Assembly (NCBI GenBank): GCA_959605475.1
Contig: CAUHFS010000060.1
Coordinates: 1-10,980, forward strand
DNA from: an uncultured Collinsella sp.
Lineage (GTDB): Bacteria; Actinomycetota; Coriobacteriia; Coriobacteriales; Coriobacteriaceae
DNA: 10,980 nt
Direction: 5' to 3'
Under the pieces are notes generated by a model. The model saw only the letters and a list, made by a program, of their open reading frames with translations, had not been told where the DNA came from and did not search any database. How positions within the stretch are numbered: position 1 is the stretch's first letter; every line of letters begins with the position of its first letter. Shown piece after piece: positions 5,910 to 10,980 of this stretch. A program made the position numbers and the translations under genes.

Positions 5910-6338
5910 CTAACCCTCGACCTCGACGAGCTCGATATCAAAGTTGAGGTCCTTGCCGGCAAGCTCGTGGTTGGCATCGAGCGTCACGGCCTCGGGCGTT
6001 ACGTCGATGACCACGGCGGGAACGGGCATACCGCTCGGCGTGGACAGGAAGAGCTTCATGCCCTTCTCGATCTGCTCGATGTTGGGAACCTGCTCGGCCG
6101 GGAAGGTAATAACCATCTCGGGATTGTGCTCGCCGTAGGCATCGGCAGCAGGAATGTGCACGGTCTTCTTCTCGCCCACCTGCATGTCGACAACAGCGGC
6201 GTCGAAGCCCTTGATCATCTGACCGGCGCCGCAGGTGAACTCCAGCGGCTCGCCGCGATCGTAGGAGCTATCGAACTGCGTGCCGTCGTCGAGCGTGCCG
6301 CGATAATGGGTCTTGACCTTCTTGCCCTGGTTGGACAT
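5910..6338 (-). CDS. FKBP-type peptidyl-prolyl isomerase, SlyD-like
   Basis: A 142-residue cytoplasmic prolyl isomerase and chaperone. The split FKBP domain is clear: VKTHYRGTLDDGTQFDSSYD near residues 8-27, PLEFTCGAGQMIKGFDAAVVDM near 31-52, and GEKKTVHIPAADAYGEHNPEM near 55-75. An inserted flap domain of about 50 residues follows (ITFPAEQVP to DVTPEAVTLDANH), and the chain returns with ELAGKDLNFDIELVEV. The insert-in-flap layout and the NHxLAGKxLxF end are typical of SlyD. Unlike E. coli SlyD it has no His/Cys-rich C-terminal tail, so nickel storage is unlikely by that route. The ATG at 6338 has GGAGG 5 nt upstream; an in-frame start at 6368 is rejected for lack of a binding site. It is the first gene of a pair with the UreE-like gene. 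Confidence 0.92.
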   Translation of the reverse strand: MSNQGKKVKTHYRGTLDDGTQFDSSYDRGEPLEFTCGAGQMIKGFDAAVVDMQVGEKKTVHIPAADAYGEHNPEMVITFPAEQVPNIEQIEKGMKLFLSTPSGMPVPAVVIDVTPEAVTLDANHELAGKDLNFDIELVEVEG

Positions 6339-6356
6339 GGTAACCTCCGTGATAAG

Positions 6357-6379
6357 GGCGGCGCACAACGCGGGCCGCC
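6357..6379. repeat. Short inverted repeat upstream of the SlyD-like gene
   Basis: GGCGGC (6357-6362) and GCCGCC (6374-6379) form a perfect 6-bp stem with an 11-nt loop in the predicted 5' leader of the minus-strand SlyD-like gene, within 20-40 bp of its start. It could modulate translation or bind a regulator. It may also be chance in GC-rich DNA. Confidence 0.35.
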
Positions 6380-6458
6380 GTGAACATATGGCGCTAACTA
6401 TACCCTAGTCATACAATTCAAGGACAGTTTGCAAAGAAACGCTGCATCCGGAGGAACC

Positions 6459-7472
6459 ATGGCATATCCCGTATTTGACCTACATTGCGACACCGCCGAC
6501 CGCATCGGCTGGGCCACGCTCGATCTCGACCTGCGCTTTACCGCCGGCACCGACGGTTATTTCCCCGGCGACGAAACGCATCCGCAAGATTTCGACCTCA
6601 TCGAGGGCAACGCCTGCGCCATCTCGCTCGCAAAGATCGGCAACACGCCATGGGCACAGTGCTTCGCCACGTTTGTCCCCGACGAGATTCCCACCGCCCA
6701 CGCCGCGCGCTTCCAGGCGCAAATCATGGCGCATATGAGCGGCCAGGCAATGCTCAACCACGACCGCATGGTCAACGTGCGCAGCGCCACAGACATTCGC
6801 CCCGCGCTCAAGGACGGCAAGGTCGCTTGCATCCACACCATCGAAAACGCCACGTTCTTTGCCGAGGACCCCGCGCTGATCGAGGTGCTCAAGAGCTTGG
6901 GCGTACTCATGTCATCGCTCAGCTGGAATGCGCAGGGACCGCTCGCGAGTGGACACGATACCCACGCCGGCCTCACCGCCGCCGGCATCGAGGCACTTAC
7001 GCAGATGGAGCACGCCGGCATGGTACTCGACGTCTCCCACCTCAACGATGAGTGCTTTGACGAGGTCGCCGCCCGTGCCACGCGTCCCTTCGTCGCCAGC
7101 CACTCCAACTCCCGTGCGGTTTGTGGCGTCAAGCGCAATCTCACCGACGACCAGTTCCGCACTATTCGCGACATGGGCGGTATCGTCGGCCTCAACTACT
7201 GCAGCGAGTTCCTATCCAACGACGCAACCGACAAGACCGCCGCAGACGTCACCTTCGACCAGCTAGCGGCACATATCGAGCACTGGCTCGACCTGGGCGG
7301 CGAGGACGTCATCGCACTCGGCGGCGACTGGGACGGTGCCACGGTGCCCGCCTTCCTCTCCGATGCCAGCAAGATGCCCGAGTTCCAGAACATGCTCTCC
7401 AAGCACTTTGGCAAGACCGTGATGCAGAAGCTCTGCAGCGACAACGCGCTTGCCTTCTTTGAGCGTTATTAA
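6459..7472 (+). CDS. Membrane dipeptidase family protein (peptidase M19)
   Basis: A 337-residue dizinc dipeptidase of the renal dipeptidase family, which cleaves dipeptides and tolerates D-amino acids in the second position. The metal ligands are all present: H9 and D11 in FDLHCDTADR, the bridging E129 in IHTIENATFF, H194 in LDVSHLND, and H215 in VASHSNSR. The C-terminal IALGGDWDGA carries the conserved Asp of the substrate pocket. No signal peptide is visible, so it is probably cytoplasmic, as in many bacterial members. The ATG at 6459 has GGAGGA 3 nt upstream; the in-frame start ten codons earlier (6429) lacks a binding site. It is divergent from the SlyD-like gene and probably scavenges peptide or cell wall dipeptides. 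No partner gene is visible. Confidence 0.92.
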   Translation: MAYPVFDLHCDTADRIGWATLDLDLRFTAGTDGYFPGDETHPQDFDLIEGNACAISLAKIGNTPWAQCFATFVPDEIPTAHAARFQAQIMAHMSGQAMLNHDRMVNVRSATDIRPALKDGKVACIHTIENATFFAEDPALIEVLKSLGVLMSSLSWNAQGPLASGHDTHAGLTAAGIEALTQMEHAGMVLDVSHLNDECFDEVAARATRPFVASHSNSRAVCGVKRNLTDDQFRTIRDMGGIVGLNYCSEFLSNDATDKTAADVTFDQLAAHIEHWLDLGGEDVIALGGDWDGATVPAFLSDASKMPEFQNMLSKHFGKTVMQKLCSDNALAFFERY

Positions 7473-7488
7473 TTTCACATCCCTTGAG

Positions 7489-7524
7489 CGGGCCGGCATG
7501 CCGAACGGTCGACATGCCGGCCCG
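7489..7524. repeat. Perfect 12-bp hairpin between dipeptidase and metallopeptidase
   Basis: CGGGCCGGCATG (7489-7500) and CATGCCGGCCCG (7513-7524) pair perfectly around a 12-nt loop that itself has CCG-AA-CGG. It begins 16 bp after the dipeptidase stop and ends 11 bp before the ribosome binding site of the next gene. No U run follows, so it could be an atypical terminator or a 5' leader structure of the metallopeptidase gene. Confidence 0.7.
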
Positions 7525-7546
7525 TCCCCAATCTGAAGGACCGCTT

Positions 7547-8323
7547 TTGACGCAGCAGTTTACGATTTCCGTACCCCGACCGGATGGGACGCCCATCCCC
7601 GTCGTCGTTACCAAAAAGTGCGTCAAGAACTTCAACCTACGCGTCACATCGAGCGGTGAGGTCCACGCCAGCGCGCCGCTCGGCGCCAGCCGCGAGCGTA
7701 TCGAAGCGTTTGTGAAGCGCAACAGCGCCTGGACTATCAGCCGACTTGCCCAGCGTGAGCAAAGTCAGGCGACGGCGCGAGAGTCACTCAGTCCCTCGTC
7801 CATCATTGCACTTTGGGGCAAGCCCATCACGGTACAAGATGCGCTCGATCACAACTTTAAGTCACCCGCACCGCGGCCCAAGCAGGCCACCTTCGCAAGT
7901 TTTATAGGTGCCGACGAACCAAGTGGGCGCGCGCAGGCAAAGCAGCGTACAGCCCTCGACGGCCTAACGCCCAAAGAACTCCAGACCCGCATCGACCAAC
8001 TCTATGCATCCGAGGTCACCGCAGCGCTACGCGACATCGCGCATGCGTACGAAATCGCAATGGGCGTCACCGTGGCCCGCGTCTCCGTGCGCAGCATGAA
8101 AACGCGCTGGGGCTCATGCACACCCAAAACCGGCGCCATTCGCATCGCACGCGAACTTGCCGCCTATCCCATCGAGTGTCTCGACATGGTTGTCGCCCAC
8201 GAGCTCGTCCATCTGCTCGAGCCAAGCCACAATCAGCGGTTTCACGCCCTGCTCGACACGTACTGCCCCAACAATAAAGCTCTGTCGCAGCGGCTCAAGC
8301 AGCCACCCCTCAATAAGCTCTAG
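7547..8323 (+). CDS. YgjP/DUF45-type zinc metallopeptidase
   Basis: A 258-residue SprT-like or YgjP-type protein. The C-terminal signature is complete: SVRSMKTRWGSCTPKTGAIRI is followed by the gluzincin-like HELVHLLEPSHNQRFH (residues 218-233), with zinc ligands H218 and H222, catalytic E219, and H228 as likely third ligand. The N-terminal half, with NFNLRVTSSGEVHASAPLGASRERIEAFV near 29-58, is the beta-rich domain usual in this family. Residues about 90-150 are low in recognisable motifs. Substrates of the family are not well defined; some members sit beside type I restriction systems, but none is here. Start choice: TTG at 7547 has AAGGA 6 nt upstream. Alternatives are ATG at 7514 and TTG at 7484, but these lie in or before the hairpin at 7489-7524 and lack binding sites. 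It converges on folB with only 6 bp between. Confidence 0.87.
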   Translation: MTQQFTISVPRPDGTPIPVVVTKKCVKNFNLRVTSSGEVHASAPLGASRERIEAFVKRNSAWTISRLAQREQSQATARESLSPSSIIALWGKPITVQDALDHNFKSPAPRPKQATFASFIGADEPSGRAQAKQRTALDGLTPKELQTRIDQLYASEVTAALRDIAHAYEIAMGVTVARVSVRSMKTRWGSCTPKTGAIRIARELAAYPIECLDMVVAHELVHLLEPSHNQRFHALLDTYCPNNKALSQRLKQPPLNKL

Positions 8324-8329
8324 CGTCGA

Positions 8330-8815
8330 CTAGCGCACGCGCTCGATCTCGACGCCGCAGCTTGCCAGGGGAAGACCGACGGGCGCCCACGGCTTATCGA
8401 GCTTTATGCGCACACCAAGCAGCAAGGGGTAACGACGCAGCAGCATCTGGGCCACACCCTCGGCTGCCGCCTCGATGAGTTTAAACGTATGCTCGCGCAG
8501 ATAACCATCGACATCGTGGCACACCGAGCCGTAGTCAATCGAAGCGTCCAGGTTATCGTGCTCCCCCGCTGCACGCAGGTCGGCATAGAGCACCAGGGAC
8601 ACGATGAACTTCTGGCCAAGGGCGTTCTCTTCGGGATACACACCGTGGTTGGCAAAGACCTCGAGACCGTCGATAGTAATGCGGTCGGCATGGCGCAGGT
8701 CGTCATAGCTCACGTGGGGCACCGCCGTTGCGGTGGATATTTCGCCCCTTCCACGGCGGGCGAGCTCGGCACCTTCAGTCTTGGTTGCATTCTCGGGCAG
8801 TTTCTTGTTACTCAT
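8330..8815 (-). CDS. folB: Dihydroneopterin aldolase with N-terminal extension
   Basis: Folate pathway enzyme that converts 7,8-dihydroneopterin to 6-hydroxymethyl-7,8-dihydropterin and glycolaldehyde. The 161-residue protein has the FolB core from about residue 44: ADRITIDGLEVFANHGVYPEENALGQKF, with the catalytic-site Glu in GVYPEE (E62/E63), then SIDYGSV with the active-site Tyr, and RIKLDKPWAPV with catalytic K141. Family members are about 120 residues; the first ~40 here are a polar, probably disordered extension. The ATG at 8815 has GGAGA about 9 nt upstream; a GTG at codon 35 would remove most of the extension but has no clear binding site. It is the last gene of the minus-strand folate cluster, 43 bp after the HD protein gene. 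No FolK or FolP is visible nearby. Confidence 0.92.
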   Translation of the reverse strand: MSNKKLPENATKTEGAELARRGRGEISTATAVPHVSYDDLRHADRITIDGLEVFANHGVYPEENALGQKFIVSLVLYADLRAAGEHDNLDASIDYGSVCHDVDGYLREHTFKLIEAAAEGVAQMLLRRYPLLLGVRIKLDKPWAPVGLPLASCGVEIERVR

Positions 8816-8858
8816 CGCGATCGTCTCCTTCGTTTAGAACCCCGACCGCGTAAACTAA

Positions 8859-9440
8859 CTACACGCGAATCGACAGGTTCTTTTTATCATCGCTCCAGTT
8901 GCAAGCATTGCGCGCGGGGCATGCAAAGCAGGCGCGCGACGCTTTGTCGGCTGCATAGAGCAGACGCTCGAGCGGCTGGCTGTTCACGCGCAGCTTTCGA
9001 TGGCCCAGAATGGCCGTCTTAATGGCTGCGGCATCGGCCGGCTCAAACGCTACGTCATCGGGCATACCGCCGAGAATCGCATCAGCGACGCGTTCGCTTG
9101 CAACATCATGGGATATACCCGATTCATACTGTTCATCTTTGCCGATATCGTGAAGAAGTGCCGTGGCGTAGATGACCTCGCGGTCAAATTCGAGCTGTTC
9201 CTCGAGATTCTTGATCCACATAATGCGAGCGACATCCAGCAGGTGGTCAATACCGTGGCGGCAGAAGATGCGCCCCGATTCCAACTGTGCAATGTTGCCC
9301 AGATGCCGCCGGAACAGTCCGTTGGCACAGATGTAATCAATGCGAGGCATGGCACCAAAGGGAGTCAGGCCCGAAGCCATAAAGCCGCGACGAGGCGTTC
9401 CCTCATCGGTCTTCGATGCAAAGTCGTTGACGACTCTCAT
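8859..9440 (-). CDS. HD-domain phosphohydrolase with C-terminal Cys cluster
   Basis: A 193-residue HD superfamily protein. The metal-binding residues are visible: H66 in HGIDHLLDVARI, H97-D98 in LLHDIGKD, and D165 in YAADKASR, giving the H...HD...D order. After the HD domain comes C171-x2-C174-x5-C180 (ACFACPARNACNW), and a further Cys lies at C60 in FCRH, so a metal or Fe-S site is possible. HD proteins hydrolyse phosphomonoesters, phosphodiesters or nucleotides. The gene lies between folE and folB, starting 2 bp after the folE stop, so a role in pterin dephosphorylation is the leading inference. The start at 9440 fits the coupling; M31 (MPRIDYICANG) may be where family similarity begins. 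I recognise the architecture from other folate clusters but know no proven reaction. Confidence 0.82.
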   Translation of the reverse strand: MRVVNDFASKTDEGTPRRGFMASGLTPFGAMPRIDYICANGLFRRHLGNIAQLESGRIFCRHGIDHLLDVARIMWIKNLEEQLEFDREVIYATALLHDIGKDEQYESGISHDVASERVADAILGGMPDDVAFEPADAAAIKTAILGHRKLRVNSQPLERLLYAADKASRACFACPARNACNWSDDKKNLSIRV

Positions 9441-9442
9441 AG

Positions 9443-10000
9443 TTAGCGTCCCAGCATCCTAAAGAATCGCTCCTCGAGCGCCGGATCGGCCTCAAAGACG
9501 CCGCGACGAGCGAGCGTCACGGTCTTGGTGCCAGGCTTTTGCACGCCGCGCATGGTCATGCACATATGCTCAGCTTCCATGAGCACAATCGCTCCCTGGG
9601 GAGCGAGATACTCCATGAGGGCATCGGCAACTTGTGCGCACAACTGCTCCTGCAGCTGCAGACGACGGGCGTAGACCTCTACCGTGCGGGCAAGCTTAGA
9701 AAGCCCTGCGACACGGCCGTTGGGGATATAGCCAATGGCAGCCTTGCCGTAAAACGGCAGCAGATGATGCTCGCACAGCGAGTAAAACGTGATGTCGCGC
9801 TCAATAACCAAGTCGTTCGAAGCGACGGCAAAGGTTTTGGACAGGTGCTCCTCGGCACTCTGGTCCATACCGCCAGCGATCTCACCATACATACGGGCAA
9901 CGCGCGCCGGGGTCTCCAGCAGGCCCTCACGAGTTGGGTCCTCGCCTATGCCCTCAAGCAACAGCTTAATGGCGGCCTCGACTTTTTCCTGATCGACCAT
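9443..10000 (-). CDS. folE: GTP cyclohydrolase I
   Basis: First enzyme of folate synthesis, which converts GTP to 7,8-dihydroneopterin triphosphate and formate. The 185-residue product is normal length for FolE. The zinc ligands match E. coli C110, H113 and C181: C76 and H79 in YSLCEHHLLPFYG, and C147 in EAEHMCMTMRGV, with identical spacings. The pterin-binding E130-type region and the RTVEVYARRLQLQEQL helix are present. It belongs to the zinc-dependent IA class. The start at 10000 (MVDQEKVEAAIK) follows TGAGG by 6 nt; an in-frame ATG at 10063 would add 21 unconserved residues reaching into the nrdG stop region. A possible own promoter lies at 10035-10065. The stop overlaps closely with the next gene's start, which indicates an operon with the HD protein and folB. 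Confidence 0.96.
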   Translation of the reverse strand: MVDQEKVEAAIKLLLEGIGEDPTREGLLETPARVARMYGEIAGGMDQSAEEHLSKTFAVASNDLVIERDITFYSLCEHHLLPFYGKAAIGYIPNGRVAGLSKLARTVEVYARRLQLQEQLCAQVADALMEYLAPQGAIVLMEAEHMCMTMRGVQKPGTKTVTLARRGVFEADPALEERFFRMLGR

Positions 10001-10034
10001 CTGGGCCTCACTTTTCCGATTTTGCGTTCGCGCT

Positions 10035-10065
10035 ATGGTACCACGCCCTCCGGCATCGGCCACAA
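10035..10065 (-). promoter_or_regulatory. Possible folE promoter (extended -10)
   Basis: On the minus strand TGGTACCAT (10043-10035) is an extended -10 of the TGn-TAnnnT form, with TTGTGG (10065-10060) 19 bp upstream. It sits in the 66-bp gap between the nrdG stop and folE, so folE and the genes after it may be transcribed independently of nrdG. Confidence 0.45.
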
Positions 10066-10066
10066 G

Positions 10067-10648
10067 CTACATAGTATGGGTCGAATAGACCGGATCGTCC
10101 CGCCAAAGCTCCACGGCGTCGCAAAGCGCAACGTTCTCACGCTCGGCACGGGCACGCGTGGCGTTCATGTCAATCACGCGTTGATTGCTCGAGCCCCTAA
10201 AGCGCAACGAGATATCGTACAGATCCTGAACGAACGGGCCGTCCACCAACATGTCGAGGCAGGCCAGGATACGGTCCGTCACCTCGGTATGATGACGGCC
10301 ACCCGGCATAAGCTCCTCGAGCACGTCGCCGGTAAAGCACCAAATGGTCTTGCCCGACCCCTCGGGATAGGCCGCACGCACGCGTTCGATAAAGTCAACA
10401 AGTCCCGCCTGATTCTCGGGCTCCATAGGCTCGCCGCCCAGAATCGTCAGGCCATCGATAAAGGGATGGTCGAGACTCTCGATAATCTTGTCCTCGACGG
10501 CACGATCGAACGGCTCGCCCGCAGCAAAGTCCCACGCGACAGAGTTAAAGCAGTTCTTGCACCCACGACGGCACCCACTCACAAACAGAGAAGTACGAAC
10601 GCCTTCCCCATCAGCAATGTCGAAATACTTAATGTTCGCGTAGTTCAT
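10067..10648 (-). CDS. nrdG: Anaerobic ribonucleoside-triphosphate reductase activating protein
   Basis: Radical SAM enzyme that installs the glycyl radical on NrdD, allowing deoxynucleotide synthesis without oxygen. The 193-residue product carries the CxxxCxxC cluster-binding motif as C26, C30 and C33 (GCRRGCKNCF), preceded by FDIADGEGVRTSLFVSG, typical of NrdG. ILGGEPM (about residues 69-75) is the SAM-contacting GGEP motif. It is longer than E. coli NrdG (about 154 residues), mainly in the middle and C-terminal parts. The ATG at 10648 has GGGAGAG about 8 nt upstream; the in-frame start at 10804 would read through the inverted repeat at 10664-10747 and is rejected. nrdD usually lies directly upstream but I do not see its C-terminus before the window edge. 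It heads the minus-strand nrdG-folE-HD-folB cluster. Confidence 0.93.
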   Translation of the reverse strand: MNYANIKYFDIADGEGVRTSLFVSGCRRGCKNCFNSVAWDFAAGEPFDRAVEDKIIESLDHPFIDGLTILGGEPMEPENQAGLVDFIERVRAAYPEGSGKTIWCFTGDVLEELMPGGRHHTEVTDRILACLDMLVDGPFVQDLYDISLRFRGSSNQRVIDMNATRARAERENVALCDAVELWRDDPVYSTHTM

Positions 10649-10663
10649 AGGTAACTCTCCCGG

Positions 10664-10747
10664 GAGGCCGGGACATATCATCCCGTCCTCAAACATTCTC
10701 GGCCTGCGGCCTGCGAAACTGCGGGCGGGACGATATGTCCCGGCCTC
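10664..10747. repeat. 84-bp inverted repeat in the nrdG 5' region
   Basis: Arms of 22 nt, 10664-10685 and 10726-10747, pair at 21 positions; the single mismatch is at 10680/10731. The core GCCGGGACATATC is shared by both arms in inverse orientation. Three more pairs extend the stem inward, and the 40-nt loop holds a GGCC-TGC-GGCC motif. It ends 16 bp before the nrdG ATG. No U run follows. The GGGACAT core and the size resemble the repeat at 4367-4449, which suggests a dispersed palindromic element or a strong leader structure. Confidence 0.8.
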
Positions 10748-10761
10748 ATGCAAAGGGTAAC

Positions 10762-10980
10762 TCAATGAACGAAGCGAACATCGAGTATAGGGTTCGAGGT
10801 CCAATAAAAACTTTGTTGCAGCTCAACCGCTATCGCAAGTAAATCGCAGCTGCAGCTCGAATTATTTCCGCTAAGAACTTCGAGGAGCGAGCAGGCCGCG
10901 CGCTGCATCTCAGCTACGTCAACTTGGCTGAACCGAGAGGGCCGCTTGGGCATTTGCTCGCTATTTCGGACAGTCCTGCG
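10762..10980 (-). CDS. Doubtful ORF or 3' end of a gene entering from the right edge
   Basis: A minus-strand reading frame open from the window edge to a TGA at 10762. Its only ATG start within view is at 10953 (63 residues, beginning MPKRPSRFSQVDVAEMQRAA), with no recognisable ribosome binding site, and the frame is open upstream of it, so this may be the C-terminus of a longer gene. No family is recognised with confidence. The sequence is lower in GC and its third positions are more mixed than in the neighbours, so the stretch may be acquired, degenerate or non-coding. A TATACT (10789-10784) inside its end could serve as an nrdG -10. It does not resemble the C-terminus of NrdD, the gene most often found here. 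The rest of 10649-10980 holds only the inverted repeat at 10664-10747. Confidence 0.25.
   Translation of the reverse strand, partial: RRTVRNSEQMPKRPSRFSQVDVAEMQRAACSLLEVLSGNNSSCSCDLLAIAVELQQSFYWTSNPILDVRFVH

Noticed and set aside
9539..10654. A 371-codon plus-strand open frame, the second longest in the window
   Set aside because: It lies antisense to folE and nrdG, both with complete catalytic motifs and proper start signals. Its translation shows no family features, and it is explained by GC-rich codon use on the opposite strand.
10791..10802. tRNA T-arm-like GGTTCGAGGTCC
   Set aside because: The flanks do not pair as a T stem, and no acceptor, D or anticodon arm is found on either side.
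10649..10804. Extension of nrdG to an upstream start
   Set aside because: It would include the whole long inverted repeat in the coding region; the ATG at 10648 matches the usual NrdG N-terminus and has a binding site.

Overview
The window looks like chromosomal housekeeping DNA from a high-GC Gram-positive bacterium, most likely a coriobacterium such as Collinsella (Actinomycetota). That is inferred from GC-rich third codon positions, AGGAGG-type ribosome binding sites and the gene content; no rRNA or other decisive marker is present. I see no phage, insertion sequence, CRISPR, rRNA or tRNA gene.

Left part (1-2400). A truncated O-acetylhomoserine sulfhydrylase gene (metY, minus strand) is divergent from a LysR-type regulator. 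Their 273-bp intergenic region is the most information-rich non-coding stretch. It holds a good sigma-70-like metY promoter, a perfect ATC-N9-GAT LysR-type box centred about 66 bp upstream of the predicted metY start, a second dyad in the promoter spacer, and a metY leader with a 17-codon ORF (two Cys codons) whose ribosome binding site and coding region can form two mutually exclusive hairpins. RNase HI follows on the plus strand with a GTG start.

Middle (2400-5330). A Gfo/Idh/MocA oxidoreductase is translationally coupled to an acylphosphatase with an N-terminal extension. A PerR-type Fur family regulator follows with its own promoter and dyad. It converges on a Cof-type HAD phosphatase, and an 83-bp inverted repeat runs exactly from one stop codon to the other.

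Right part (5330-8330). A minus-strand pair encodes a SlyD-like FKBP prolyl isomerase and, 3 bp after its stop, a UreE-like protein that lacks the usual nickel-binding His. Then come, on the plus strand, an M19 (renal type) dipeptidase and a YgjP/DUF45-type zinc metallopeptidase, separated by a perfect 12-bp hairpin.

End (8330-10980). A minus-strand cluster reads nrdG, folE, an HD-domain protein with a Cys cluster, then folB. It links anaerobic ribonucleotide reductase activation with the first steps of folate synthesis, and the HD protein sits where the dihydroneopterin triphosphate dephosphorylation step would be expected. A second long GGGACAT-ended inverted repeat lies in the nrdG 5' region, and a doubtful small ORF runs to the window edge.
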